Below are positions 45,729 to 58,100 of a stretch of DNA of 64,000 nt, piece after piece. A program made the position numbers and the translations under genes. The stretch is from contig JAJJXM010000048.1 in NCBI GenBank assembly GCA_024516155.1, forward strand, positions 186,001 through 250,000, read 5' to 3'. Source of the stretch: Pyronema omphalodes. Lineage: Eukaryota > Ascomycota > Pezizomycetes > Pezizales > Pyronemataceae. Numbering within the stretch: position 1 is the stretch's first letter; each line of letters opens with the position of its first letter. The notes under the pieces are model-generated. The model made no database searches. It was not told the DNA's origin and worked only from the letters and a program-made list of their open reading frames with translations.

Positions 45729-48700
45729 ATGTTCTCTCCACAACCAGCAACTGGCGAAGCTCTTCTCAACCCGGCCGCACGCCGACGCGGCCGGCCATCA
45801 CGGCCCGTTTCCCGCGTCCAGCAGCGCAATGAACGAGCCAGCACTACAACGTCAGTCGACAGTACTAAAGAATCATCACCCAGTGATTCACAAAGACAAG
45901 AGTCTGAGGGTCCCGGAGCTGGCGATATTTCAATAATACGCCGACCGGCATCTCTCAGCGGTGCAAAGGAGCCTGAGGGAGGATCAGTTGACTTGGTGCG
46001 TTTGGGTTGCTAGAAGCAACGAAGAGCTTTGGTTGGCTAACGGTTGGCAGACCAAGAACGACAGGTATCGTGTATCGAGGCTACCTGGAATGCCCTCAAT
46101 ATTCTCCCAAGCAGCTAGTACTACCCCACTATCCACGCTGTCATGGCAAAATCTAACTTCGTCTAATCAGCGGATAAAACTCCCGTTATCGCTTACGCCG
46201 ATTCTACCCACCGCTACGCTCTCCTCCTCAACCACACCGCCGCATACGTCTGGGAATACGCTGTTCCCCATGCTCTACCTCTCACCTTTTCTTTCCCGCT
46301 ACCTCGCGAAGGTCCCGAAGATGCAAACTCCCCATTTCCTCTCGGATGTCTCGTATCACCATCCGCCAACAGCCAGGAGCCCGGACTTGTCGTAGTTATG
46401 CCTTTGACTGGACGGATAGCGTACTGGGATGCGGTTAGCAGTGCAGTATCGGAGGGACTATTTGCAAAGAGACGTGGTGTCGAGGGCAAGGTAGCAACCA
46501 TGTCTGGAGAAATCATCACCTCCATCTGCAGTGCGGAACCTGCCGGATTCGTCATTTCAACAAGCTCCGGCAGACTAGCACACCTGGCATTGAGAGATGC
46601 TGCAGGAAGACCTGGAATCTTCATTACTATGATGAGAGGTTCGACTGGATTGGGTGGACTTCTTGGGGCTCTCCGTGCTGGTAGTAACAGAAGAGATATC
46701 GTTGCAGTCCGTGCTGGTAGAGTCATCCGGATAGGGGAACGTGAAGTCTTTGTTGCCACAGCTCGTGGAAACTTTTCTCGCTGGGGAATCAACAGAACAG
46801 GAGGATACACCAACACAACCGATGTTGATCTTCGGGAACAAATCTTGTACAGTCTTTCCGAGGAGGAGCTACTCCGTGGAAGGAATAAAGACCACTTTGC
46901 TGTGGTCGATTTACAGGTTACTGGATACAGCCAAAGCGATTATTCGGAGCAGGAGTATAATGCACACTTGTTGGTGTTGTGTGCAATCACCACACCGGGA
47001 AGCACAACAGTATACATTGTTGTCGCCCTTAAATTACATACCAACGGCAAGGCTGATGTAGCTGACTTCCATGTTATCAAATCATATATGGAGGGATGGA
47101 ACCAAGAATCTGCACAGGCTTCGCCCCGGATATACCTCCCGGCACCCCAGAAAACGGCTTTCGTTGTGTTTTCTAAGGCAGTGGTTGTAATGTCAAAGAT
47201 AAATGGAAATGAGGCGGAAGACATCAAGGATGGGTGGTATGAGGATGTTGTTGATTTCCGGGGCGATCTCAGCATTGAGATTGTCGGAAGCGGACAAGAG
47301 TTTGTGGAGAAGGATACTACCCCTGCTGGCTCATTTACCGGCGACCAAGGTCACGTAAAGAAGATCAAGAACCCCGGTGTCATTCTCCTTGCAAAGGGTG
47401 CTGGAATTCTGAGAGTCGAGGCTTTCGACGCCGGAAGCAGTGCCAAACCAGTAACTGCTCCGGTGACAGCAAAGAGCAAGTTGGAACAAGCTATCTACTA
47501 CGGTACAAGAAGCGAGGTAGGCCCTTTCTTAATAATAAAAACTTCAATAGCACAACTAACCTTTCTAACAGAATCCTCTTAACTTCCTTGGCCGGTCGGA
47601 GGTCAAATTCCCCATTCATGAAGTGGAAGATGCGGCCCTCGAAATCAGCCAAGAAATTCTCAACAGCAACACCAAATATCTCCCCAAACAGCTTCCATCC
47701 CTCGGTGGCCACTTGGATCTTCGAGCACTACATCTTCGTGCATTAGTCCAACACTTACGAACTGGTGCTTTTGGACACGCGTCTAAAGAAATTCTCTGGC
47801 AACTCCTCCAGGATGCTGAGAAGCTCGAAGCCGCCAAGGCTGTCTGGGCCGTACACAACCAGTTATTGCAAGAGTATCCTAATGCTGGCGAAGGAGCTCT
47901 TGGACAGGTTATCAACCAGTTTCTTATGCCTGCTCAAACTTCCAATGACCCTGTACGTCAGTGGTTCTTGACCGACGTAGTAAACATCGATAAGCTTCTT
48001 CGTTATACCAAGAAGACCTTTGCCTCCATGCCCGATAAGGGCAGGAAGCAGAAGCTCCAAATCGGTATCGCTGATTCCGAGGCTAACGAGATGCTCATTG
48101 GCGGACTTATGAAGGCCTGGGCATTCCGTGTCGACAATGCCGAACTCTACAATCTTTCTGGCCCTAATGGAATTAATCTAAACGGTCTTTTGGTAAAGTC
48201 AGATGGATTCCCTGCACCTTGGACCAGCGAGCCTCTCCTACTCCAGGCATTGTCCAACTCTCGCGATCTGAGCGAAGCTACTCTCGAAGCCTTATGGGAA
48301 CCCACCAACGATGCTAAGCAGACAGAAGTTGTCGAAAAGATTGCTAAACAGCTTATGCATCTCGCGGAGTGCTGCTGCCGTGCTTTCGAGGAGCGTTCAA
48401 ACTGGTGCGTACAGCAAACAAAACTCGGCGATGAGGTCCGGATAGAAGGCCAGGCAGTTCGGGAACGCTACGTGGGATGCCGTGGTGACTGGATTAAGCC
48501 GTTGGTTAAATACGGTCTGAGTGAGGAAGCTTTCGGTATCGCGGAAGATTATGAATCTTACCGTACCCTCGTCGAAATGTGTTCCGAGAAGATGCATGAG
48601 GCCGATGCCGAGCTCATCGCTCTCGGACCCTCGAACCAGGAGGGCGAGGCCGCAACCAAGCTTAAAGAAACCAAGCTCAAACTCCAGCAGAGACTCGAGG

Positions 48701-49903
48701 GCTACTTTGAGAAGTTCGGCGAGCAGTTTGCGTTCGAGATGTATGATTACCTTGTGGAAAATAACCAGCTTCATACCCTCCTTACCGGCTTCGAGGCATG
48801 GAGGGAACAATTCCTTACACCCTACCTTCGGAAGAACCCCAAGTACTCAAAGTTATCCTGGATGCACGATATCTCGTTGGGGCAGTTCAATACCGCCGCC
48901 GATACCCTCTACACCATCGCCACCAAAAAGGAGGAGATCTTGGCCCATCAACGCATCGAGCTGTCCATCGGTAAACTTTCCAAGCTCGCTGCTCTCGAGC
49001 GTGCTGGAATTCAGCAAGATGCTGTCGATCTAGAGATGGAGAACTACAACATTAAGCTCGAGATCATCAAGGCTCAACAAAAGATTCGCACAGCGGTCGA
49101 TAATGTCGTCCGCAACGCCATTGACGTTGAGGCCGCCGTCCAGCTTGCTACTGAGGAGTATGGGAAGAGGCTTAAGAAGCTCCCTGCTCTTCGTGCGTTG
49201 TTCCAAAAACTGTTTAAGGACCTAGTTTTGGGCAAAGCATTAGCACCTATGGATTTGGTTGAGCTTATTACTTTGATGGAAAGTAGTGACGAGGACTTCT
49301 TGGAGGGAACGCAGTATTATGTTGCGCTCCAAGTTATGGGTTATGCAGCTACGACCGTAGCCCAGACTAAGATTGCGGAGAAGACTATTTGGAGGAGATG
49401 CTTTTTAAGAGACGAGTAAGTTGACCTTGCCCATCGCAAGCTGCAGTCGGCATTTTCGAAGACGTTGGTGGAATGGCTGTCGTGAAAGTAATGACCGCTA
49501 ACTTTTTGACTTTAACAGCTGGACTTCCATCGTCTCCACACACGGTAAATCCGACGAAGCTGTCACGTCACTGGCTGAACAGTCCTTTGCCTTCCGCACT
49601 CTCTTCCTCTGTTATTCACGGGGCTACTTCGCACCCGACTCTCCATTCGCCCCTATTGGGCCCGAGGAAGCTTTGGCCTCCGAAGAAGGGGGAGAGGAAA
49701 TTCTTATCCGTTTCCCGAAGGCCACACAAGAAGAGGCAGAGGCTTTGGCCAAGGATCTTTATGAAGAGAACAAGAGGCTTAAGAGACATATCACCTCAGC
49801 GAACTTGGCATCGTGGTATCAGGATTTGAAGCAGCAGATTAAGGCTGCTACGGAGGGACAGGAAGGTCAGATGAGTGATGAGGATGTTGAAATGGGAGCT
49901 TAG
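45729..49903 (+). CDS. NUP133: Nup133-type nucleoporin
   Basis: Scaffold subunit of the Y-shaped (Nup84/Nup107) complex of the nuclear pore. Exons 45729-45995, 46051-46117, 46171-47516, 47572-49415, 49519-49903; product 1302 residues. The first 89 residues are basic and disordered (RRRGRPSRPVSR). The N-terminal beta-propeller follows, with NDRYRVSRLPGMPSIF, YALLLNHTAAYVWEYAV, MPLTGRIAYWD and GFVISTSSGRLAHL. After the exon 3-4 join (GTRSENPLNFLGRSE) comes the all-helical C-terminal stack, including FEKFGEQFAFEMYDYL and LSWMHDISLGQFNTAADTLY. It ends in the acidic tail SDEDVEMGA. All phases close. Introns carry CTAAC or CTAAT branch points. Its 3' third, UTR and downstream flank were duplicated in inverted orientation to 14.0-16.1 kb. 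Confidence 0.94.
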
Positions 49904-50700
49904 TGGGCGGCTATCAACAGGGGACGGATGTTTAGGATGAGATAAAAGTATACCAAGAAGAGGAAGGTTTTTGCAAGGGATTATGATGGGTCATAGTTAT
50001 GCGGAAAATGATATCAAAGAGGTTAAATGCTGTATATTAATGCGGGTTATCTTTTGTAAGCGTGCTTTTGGTTCCGGGGAATGAGATTTGATGCGCAACC
50101 TACCACCATGACATGATTCGTTGTGAGATTCTGTGAAGTTGTGAAGATAAGCCATGCCAACAAAATCTGTTGATGTCGAATTACTTGCCGACTCTCCGAA
50201 AAGCCAAGCCATGTGATGCCTCATGCAAGGCAGTATATACACCCGTGTCGCAGAAGTGACAGGGGTTAAACCCTACAGGCAGCCACGTTCTACCCGAAAA
50301 ACGACGAACAAACGCCATGCGTAATATCCAAGTTTTCAACGGATGATCGCTACTTATTAATAAGTTATCGATATCTTGGAAAAAGACCACACTAAAAAAT
50401 CATAGCGAATCTTTCTCTGGCTTCTCTGGTGTATTTTTTATCCATTCAATCATGCACTGAACGAAGCCTAAAAGCCCACCAAGAACAAAATCCAAATCCA
50501 AACCCCATCCTCATAGTCTACGCTATCATGAGCGCCCCGCAGTTATGAAACTGTTCATTTTTTGGGAAGCGCGTGATCCTTGGTGAAAAGATCACGCTAA
50601 TCTTCTCTATATCGTGTCAAGTTGATTATGTGTTCAGAAGGGTCTCTGGTTTTATCAGGATTGGTAAAGTAGTCATATCTAAACAATAACGTTGTGCCAG
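49904..50700. other. NUP133 3' flank, parent (or sister) of the 14-15.2 kb copy
   Basis: Contains the probable 3' UTR and a spacer that matches 14030-15196 in reverse complement. The 'empty' SINE target site is at 50172-50182. The minus-strand frame at 50181-50390 is part of this non-coding homology and is not a gene. Confidence 0.75.
50548..50647 (-). pseudogene. U6 snRNA-like sequence, copy C
   Basis: On the minus strand: GACCCTTCTGAACA 5' remnant, TTGACACGATATAGAGAAGA, TTAGCGTGAT, then CACCAAGGATCACGCGCTTC, the best match of the three to the U6 CAAGGATGACACGC block. The invariant ACAGAGA box reads ATAGAGA, and no T run follows, so it is probably dead. Confidence 0.65.
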
Positions 50701-51889
50701 TGTAAATCGAAATTGGTAAATTCAACGAAAGGGAAGGCTTATTGGAAAAAGATATAGGTTGAGCGATTGAAAATGCATATTATGTACTTGAACAATAGAC
50801 AAGAATAATAAAACAAAATTAATGTGAGTTCCAAATTCCAAAGTGTAAATCGGCCACGCTCAAGAACCCTACTAAGCCCGCCCATAGGTGGGGGTTCAGC
50901 ACCGTAGAGAATAGAGTATATATCTTCCAGTTATAGCGAACTATTCACAAACCCCAACTGGCATCACACGTTCTCTTTCTGCCGACGGATAACTGATGAT
51001 AATCTCCTGAATATGCCATCGTTATCGAGTTCCAAGCTTTTAGCTTAATTACCACGACAACTAACGATTTCCAAGTAATCCAAGGAGGTTTAAACGGGAT
51101 TCATATACTTCCAACAGTAGGGCAGGAGCAGAGAAAAATCTATAAATACCTTTCATCTCCTTCTTGTTGTTATTGATAACCTTGCTTTGCTTTGCTGTAA
51201 TTTTCTTCGGTTCAATAATCTGATACAACGACATAGATATTCCTCGATCAAACTTTCCAAGATAATATAATAATAAAGTGACTGATTCATCCGTTGGCGA
51301 TATACAGTTCCAACTTCAAACTTTGCTACCTCTAAACTTCCAACTCTGAGCCTCGAACTTCAAATTTATATACATGATAGTTATATTATATATACAATAT
51401 TTGTATCAACATCAATATCCTTTACATCTAACACCGGAAACCCAGAAAACCAGCCTCCACACAGAATCCCAGAGAAAACCACGAAACCATTAACACAGTC
51501 CAGTGTCCATAATTCGGAAATTCTACCGCGCACCGATTGAAGCGGTGCGGGCAGTACTGTAGGTTTAAGGTGTAAGGTGTAAGGTGTAAACCTCGGACTT
51601 TTTTTCTGGTTCAGTTTAAAACATGTTCAATGCTAGAGATGCTGGAGATACCGAATCCCAAAGAGCCCAAAGAATCCAAAGTACCCAAGCCTCCCCGCCA
51701 GCTCCAACAACACCGTACGTAGCAACACCACCACTCCATCTTACATATAATCAAAAACATACCCCCTCTCTATTACAAATTTACACTACACCATCCCCAT
51801 ATTTCCACCCATACCCGGAATCTTGATGCCTCTTCTTAAATATACTACCACGCATCCATCACAACACCAACTTCCAGCTAAACTACAGC

Positions 51890-51920
<31 letters not shown>

Positions 51921-52529
51921 CGTTTCTGAAGGTCTAGTTTGTAGTATACGTAATATTACATATCAAATCCGCCGTTTTATACGACCTGTCACTTCTCGAA
52001 TTTTGATTTGCTTTTGCTTTGATTTTAATCATACACCGACCGAGGTATGCAGGAAGCTAAGAAACCCCCGAAAAATCTGTTCCCGTGACAAAGTTCACCT
52101 AGTCTAGTGAGGCCCCCTTATCTCTTATACCCACGCCGCCGAAGAAAAAATACAGACCTCAACTTCTCGAATTTGGAATTGATGATGAGTGATGAGTGAT
52201 GATCCATGAGTGATAGACCATGAGTGATGAGTGATGATCCATGAGTGGAACTATTAGCTGCTAGTTATTAGTTATTATGTAGTTGTTTACATTACACTAT
52301 CGATGTTTACATTACACTATCGATAATCTATGATGATTACAATAATCCCAATAATCCCAGATAGGCCAGAATACTATAACCAACAATCCTACAGCCAAAA
52401 ACAGATCCATAACTTCACTTAGCATAGCATAGCATAGCAAGGAGAGGGACGGGGCTTTTATTTTTCTATTCATGCTTCCTGTAGTATTTGGGTTGCTGGG
52501 ACTGTATGGGTTATGTGGTATGGGTTATG

Positions 52530-53140
52530 GTGGTATGGTATGGTATGGTATGGTATGCTATGCTATGCTATGCTATGGTATGGTATGTTATGGTATGGTA
52601 TGGTATGGTATGCTATGCTATGCTATGGTATGGTATGGTATGGTATGCTATGGTATGCTATGTTATGTTATGTTATGTTATGGTATGGTATGGTATGGTA
52701 TGGTATGGTATGGTATGGTATGGTATGGTATGGTATGGTATGGTATGGTATGGTATGGTATGGTATGGTATGGTATGGTATGGTATGGTATGGTATGGTA
52801 TGGTATGGTATGGTATGGTATGGTATGGTATGGTATGGTATGGTATGCTATGGTATGGTATGGTATGGTATGCTATGGTATGCTATGTTATTTTATGTTA
52901 TGTTATGGTATGGTATGGTATGGTATGGTATGGTATGGTATGGTATGGTATGGTATGGTATGGTATGGTATGGTATGGTATGGTATGGTATGGTATGGTA
53001 TGGTATGGTATGGTATGGTATGGTATGGTATGGTATGGTATGGTATGGTATGGTATGGTATGGTATGGTATGGTATGGTATGGTATGGTATGGTATGGTA
53101 TGGTATGGTATGGTATGGTGTGATATGGTATGCTATGTTA
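52530..53140. repeat. (TATGG)n pentamer satellite, about 600 bp
   Basis: About 120 tandem pentamers, largely perfect TATGG, with clustered TATGC and TATGT variants at 52555-52680 and 52850-52905. These variant clusters recur in almost the same order, suggesting an internal duplication of a larger block. Three overlapping open frames here are artefacts. Confidence 0.98.
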
Positions 53141-53811
53141 TGTGTTTCCCTTCCTTATCCTTATCCCTATCTCCAGCCCCAGCCAAAGCTCTTTCTTACT
53201 TACATGTATTCTCTGTACTAGTAGCCAGTGAAGACTAAAGACATCCCTTATCATCCCCGATCCCCCATCACATCATCACATCACATCACATCACATCCCC
53301 CATCCCCCATCCCCCATCATCCACGCCTAAAAAAAGCCTCTCAACCCCTCAAGAATTCTCAAGTGTAGTTTTTCTATTCAAAACCTGAACTACTTCCTAT
53401 ACCTATGCCTATACCGTGTTCACCAACCTAGCTCTAACCATAACCCAGCTCCAAGCTCCAAGCTCCACCGTCACCCAGCTTTATGCTTCAAGCTTTCAGC
53501 TCCAGCTCCAGCTCCAGCTACTACCCCCCCCCCCCCCCAGCTACTACCCCAAGCTACTACCGCCTTGATATATCCACACCCAAACCAAACTCCGGAGTAC
53601 ATACATACATAGTAATAAAGCAAAAGTAAACACAAAAGCAAAAGGGAAAGTAAAAGCAAAAGTAAAAGCAGACAAAAGCAAAAGTAAAAGCAAAAAAAAC
53701 AGGGATAAAAACAAAAACAAAGACTAGCAAAGCAAATCAGCAAAAAAACAAGTAAAGACAAAACAAACAAAAAAACAGCAAGTAAAGAGCAAGTAAACAA
53801 CCAAAGACAAT

Positions 53812-54075
53812 CCACAATCCACAATCCACAATCCACAACACAACACAATCCACAATCCACAACCCACAACCCACAACCCACAACCCACAACCCACAACCC
53901 ACAACCCACAACCCACAACCCACAACCCACAACCCACAACCCACAACCCACAACCCACAACCCACAACCCACAACCCACAACCCACAACCCACAACCCAC
54001 AACCCACAACCCACAATCCACAATCCACAATCCACAATCCACAATCCACAATCCACAATCCACAATCCACAACCA
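53812..54075. repeat. (CACAACC)n / (CACAATC)n heptamer array, about 260 bp
   Basis: About 37 tandem heptamers: a core of perfect CACAACC (complement GGTTGTG) flanked on both sides by CACAATC variants. Continues into CCAA and CACAAC units to 54110. Confidence 0.97.
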
Positions 54076-54229
54076 ACCAACCAACCAACACAACCAACAC
54101 AACCAACATCAACAGCAACAACAAAAAAATCACATCCACCTCAAACCGAGTCTTAATATTTGCTTAATTTCTCTTCTATTCTTTCCCTTCGCCTCTGCTC
54201 CAATTCAATCATCTACACTACGCTATGCT

Positions 54230-54375
54230 TTGCTCCTTTACACTCTGCTCTGCTTCACTCTGCTCGGCTTGACTCAGCTTCGCTCTGCTTTTGCTTCGCT
54301 TTGCTTTGCTTTGCTTCGCTACGCCTTGCTTCGCTTCGCTTAGCTTTGCTTCGCCTCGCTACGCTACGCTCCCGT
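54230..54375. repeat. GCTTTGCT / GCTTCGCT / GCTCTGCT imperfect repeat
   Basis: 5-10-bp pyrimidine-rich words in near-tandem order. Confidence 0.75.
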
Positions 54376-55151
54376 CTCCGCCCGGTATACAAGATTCCAA
54401 CCAAAACCGCAAATGAAAATAAAAATAAACAACCACAACCACAACCACAGCAAAAACCACAACCACAGCAACAGCAACAAATAACAAGAAAAAAGAAAAA
54501 AAACCAAAGAAACAGCAACAACAGCAGCAGCAACAACAACAACAGAAGAATATCAAACATGATAGGTAGGTGAAGTTAGATATTACTTTCAAAAAAACCA
54601 ATTCAGAAACCAATTCAAAACCAATTCAAAAAGAAAAGAATCAAGTAAAAAAGAAAAAAAAAAGAATAGAGTAAAAAAAGAAAGAAAAAGGAGAAGAATC
54701 GGCATAACAAATTAAAACGCGAGTAAGACGAGAGGAGGAGCAAAAAAAAAATCAAATGAAATTTATAAAAATAAACTAAAAAAATAAAAAAACGGAACAA
54801 GAAAAAAAGCAAATGATGTTGATGTGATGAATGGATGGATGGATTGGATAGATGGATGGATTGGTTGGGATGGTTGGTTGGTATCAATGGTTGGTGATTG
54901 ATGATGATAATGATGATGATGATGTGATATTGTGGTGAATGAATTACTTTCCGTCACTACGGTGCTCTTCTCACCTCTCTTCCCACAGCTTGTGCTTTGC
55001 GCTACTTCTCGCTACACCCGCCCGCCCATCCGTCTGTCTGTGTCTATCCGCCCTGTCCGCCCGTCCGTCCGCTTCGTCTTGTGCCCCGCGGCTCGCTGTT
55101 CCCTATCTCGTTCCCTGTATATCGCACGCAAGCTCAGCCCTCAATAATCCC

Positions 55152-58100
55152 TTATTTACTCCCCAACATTCCATTAATCTGTACCTGAGGCACCTTTTTA
55201 TCCTTCTTGTCTTTCTTATCCTTTTTGTCTTTCTTCTTGTCCTCAGTCGGGGGTAACTCAGTAGTAGTAGCATTTGCCCTCGGCGGTCTAAGTAGAATCG
55301 GGTCCAACTTTGCCGGTACTGTTTGATGGTTAGGACAGTCAGCATTCGTTGATCGACATTAAAGCGTGTAAAGGGGAAGTCGGGGGAAGAGATTGGACAA
55401 GAAAATTATCGCCTACTTCTTGTATTCAGGTTCAATTGACCCGAAGCTCTATTTCCCTGTGAAGGGCCATTGCCATTATTCGTGTTGTAATTCTGAGTAG
55501 GGCTCATAACCGCAGAGGTAGTTCTCCAAGTGTGATCTGTTGTATCTGCAAGATATGTAGGTTCTATGGTTCCATTCTTTAGCAAATTTTCTTTCCAAAA
55601 CTTTTTAACAGACATACTTGATCTTGAAAAGAACCCAGTTTTTCCTCTGTTTTTCTTGCTAAGAATAACCTCGTCAAATAATTTCACACTCTGGTCAGTT
55701 GCCTTCTTGGACTCCCTGTCGTGGATAAACTCGGAAAACGCTTGCGTTTGCTCAAGCATTTGGATGTACATGGCGTTTTCCGTGGGCATCGACTTGAGGA
55801 ACTCCTCCATGTTAAAGCGGTAAATTTTACCGGCCTTCTTAGAATCGGCAGAGGGAGGTCCCAAATACTTGCGGTATGTGTAAAACAATGACGCGAAGCA
55901 TCTAACGAACGCAGCCCGTACCTGATCCGGGAAGAAAGCATTTGCACAAGGAAGAACAACCTGGTGGGCACATCGCTGGTGTACAGCAGTAGTACAGTGT
56001 ACACACACGAAGATTCCATCCTCAGGCTTCTCCTCACAGATCGAGCAAATCGTATCAAAGTCATTTGCACGGAAGTTCATGCAATGACCCTCGATCCACT
56101 GAGTCGTATCTGTGTTCCTGACCGGCTGGACTAGCATATTCGGCATAATAGTCGAAGCCGCCAAAGTCGAGGGGGCGAAAACTGAGGGAGCGTATCCTCC
56201 TGCGGAAAACTGAATCGAGTTACCATCGCCAGCCGAGTTTCCACCCAACGAAGAGGTAGAAGGAGATGGCGAATGACCAACGAAGGGCACACTAGGCCTC
56301 CTCAAGGTTGGGGTTCTATCGAAACCAAAGGAGCTTGAGCGCCTTGAAGCAGTATCAAAGTTTCCGGATCGTTTTCCACGGAGAGTGGCAGTTAGTGTGA
56401 ATCCAGAGTCACTTCTTCCAGGAACAGCGGAAAGTCCACTGTTGTAAACCGAGGATTTCGGCGAGCTAGGGGAAGGAGGAGATCCCCCTCTGACGGTTCC
56501 GCTAGTTGTGGGCCTAAGTCCTGGTCCTCCGGGTCTGCAGTTGGAAAATGCGTTGAAAATCGGCGGCTTGGGCTGGAATCCGGATGCTCCCGATTCTCCG
56601 AATGATGCAGAGTTGAGGTTTACCAATTTCGACAAGGTGCTTGGCGGCGGGTTTGGTGTGAATACTGACGGGTATTCGGTCATGAAACAGTCGTATGGGA
56701 AAGTCTCAACGGCGTATTGCGGGGGTCCAAGGGGAACACCACATCTGTTGTGATGAGGCGCAGCCAATTGGAGCAAGCTGATAAGCTTTCGGCGCTGCTG
56801 TCTCGGCAACGGACTCGGCTCATTGTCGCTCTTGAAAATGACGTTGGAATCGAGGTCGACGCAAATAAAATCGTCCTCAGGAAGCTCGAGTTTTTCGTAG
56901 CGACGTTCAATACCCACAATGTATGGGCAAGGCGCCTAACACCAATATATCAGCCTAGCCTTTATCGTCTCTTTTTTTGATGTTCCTACCTCTAACGCCG
57001 AAATCAACCTTGCCGGTAAAACCGGGATATAAATTCCTAACCAATTTAGAGGATACATCAAGCTTACCAAAGCTCGGGAAACGAGCTGCAACATCGAGGT
57101 ATGTGATGAAAGTAGAATAATTCGAGATTCCGAAAGTGCATATTCAAATAGAGACACAATATTGTTAATGTCAAGTGCTCGGAACAAACTGTACAAATCT
57201 GTGTTTCGGCATTCTGGCAATTCGTTGTGTGCCTCCTTTCGTGCATACATTCGGAGCTCTCTAACCGCAATTTCTGTTTGAGTCTTTGACGACAATGGCG
57301 CAGGGGCCTCAGCGCAAAGGTTGACGACATATCTGCGACAGTCAATCCTCCATTTTTTTTTCACCGGGGGGAGAATAATCCATACTTCTCTAGCGGAGCC
57401 CAAATTCCGATTCTCGGGGAAGAAGGAGGGACACGCTGAATAGCGCCATTGGTCATTGGTACAACCACAGCTTTCAGCCATTCCTTCCAGAATCCGGTCA
57501 AAGATGCATCCTTTCCGAGAATTCCATAAGCCCTAGGAATCCACAAACCCGTCTCACCATCAGTAAGCCCCTCAATCTTGGCAGCAGCACCATGACGGAC
57601 GGGACGCAACAGATCCGCCATAAGGCTGATCTTCTCCTCAGTAGCAAGGATCTCATCGTCCAATGCTTCTCTTTCGGTACCTCCGACACCTGGGAGTTCT
57701 GCCAATAACTTTGAAAGCCTTGCACGTTCGCTTGCCAATCTAAACCTTAATGTGAGACACTGCATAACAAAGTAGCTTAAACGCAGAACTAAACAGCAGC
57801 TACATACCTCTCTCCTAAACTCGCTGCAAGCTCGCGCTCTTCTTCAGTCATGTTGTCGCGTCGCCATTCTTCGCATCGTCGCTCGAGATCCTCCGCGGCT
57901 TGGGGATTCAACGGTAACCATATGATCACACAAATTCCATGTAACCTAGCATTATCACCTCCGGTCATTGTCTGTATCGCGTAAGATTAGCGATTGTAGA
58001 TTTAGCGAATAATTTGCGCACCGCTGTAATGCGTCACACGAAGCTGAGCATGGCAAAGCTTGTAAGAGTGCAGTGCAACATGAGCAACGCGAAACAAAGT

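Larger units (their letters stand above)
50701..55151. other. Gene-poor, repeat-rich spacer
   Basis: No exon is supported. 50700-51600 is plain AT-rich sequence with a GTAAGGT trimer (51565-51590). An A run lies at 51896-51920 and GAGTGATGA repeats at 52183-52250. The two big arrays listed separately follow, then GCTTTGCT/GCTTCGCT repeats (54230-54375), CAACCACAG units (54430-54550), AAAAAG-rich sequence (54590-54800) and GGATGGATT units (54828-54890). Confidence 0.55.

Noticed and set aside
50181..50390. 69-codon minus-strand frame with Cys/His residues
   Set aside because: Its sequence is shared with the non-coding copy at 14450-14560, where the frame is broken.
52472..53238. Three overlapping 210-250-codon open frames of Met-Val-Trp-Tyr-Gly repeats
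   Set aside because: The 5-bp TATGG array is open in every forward frame; artefact.
53812..54075. Telomere-like array
   Set aside because: GGTTGTG is not the TTAGGG-type repeat expected for ascomycetes, and ordinary genes follow on both sides.
53471..54139. Cys-Gly-Leu-Trp-Val repeat protein on the minus strand
   Set aside because: Translation of the CACAACC heptamer array in all frames.
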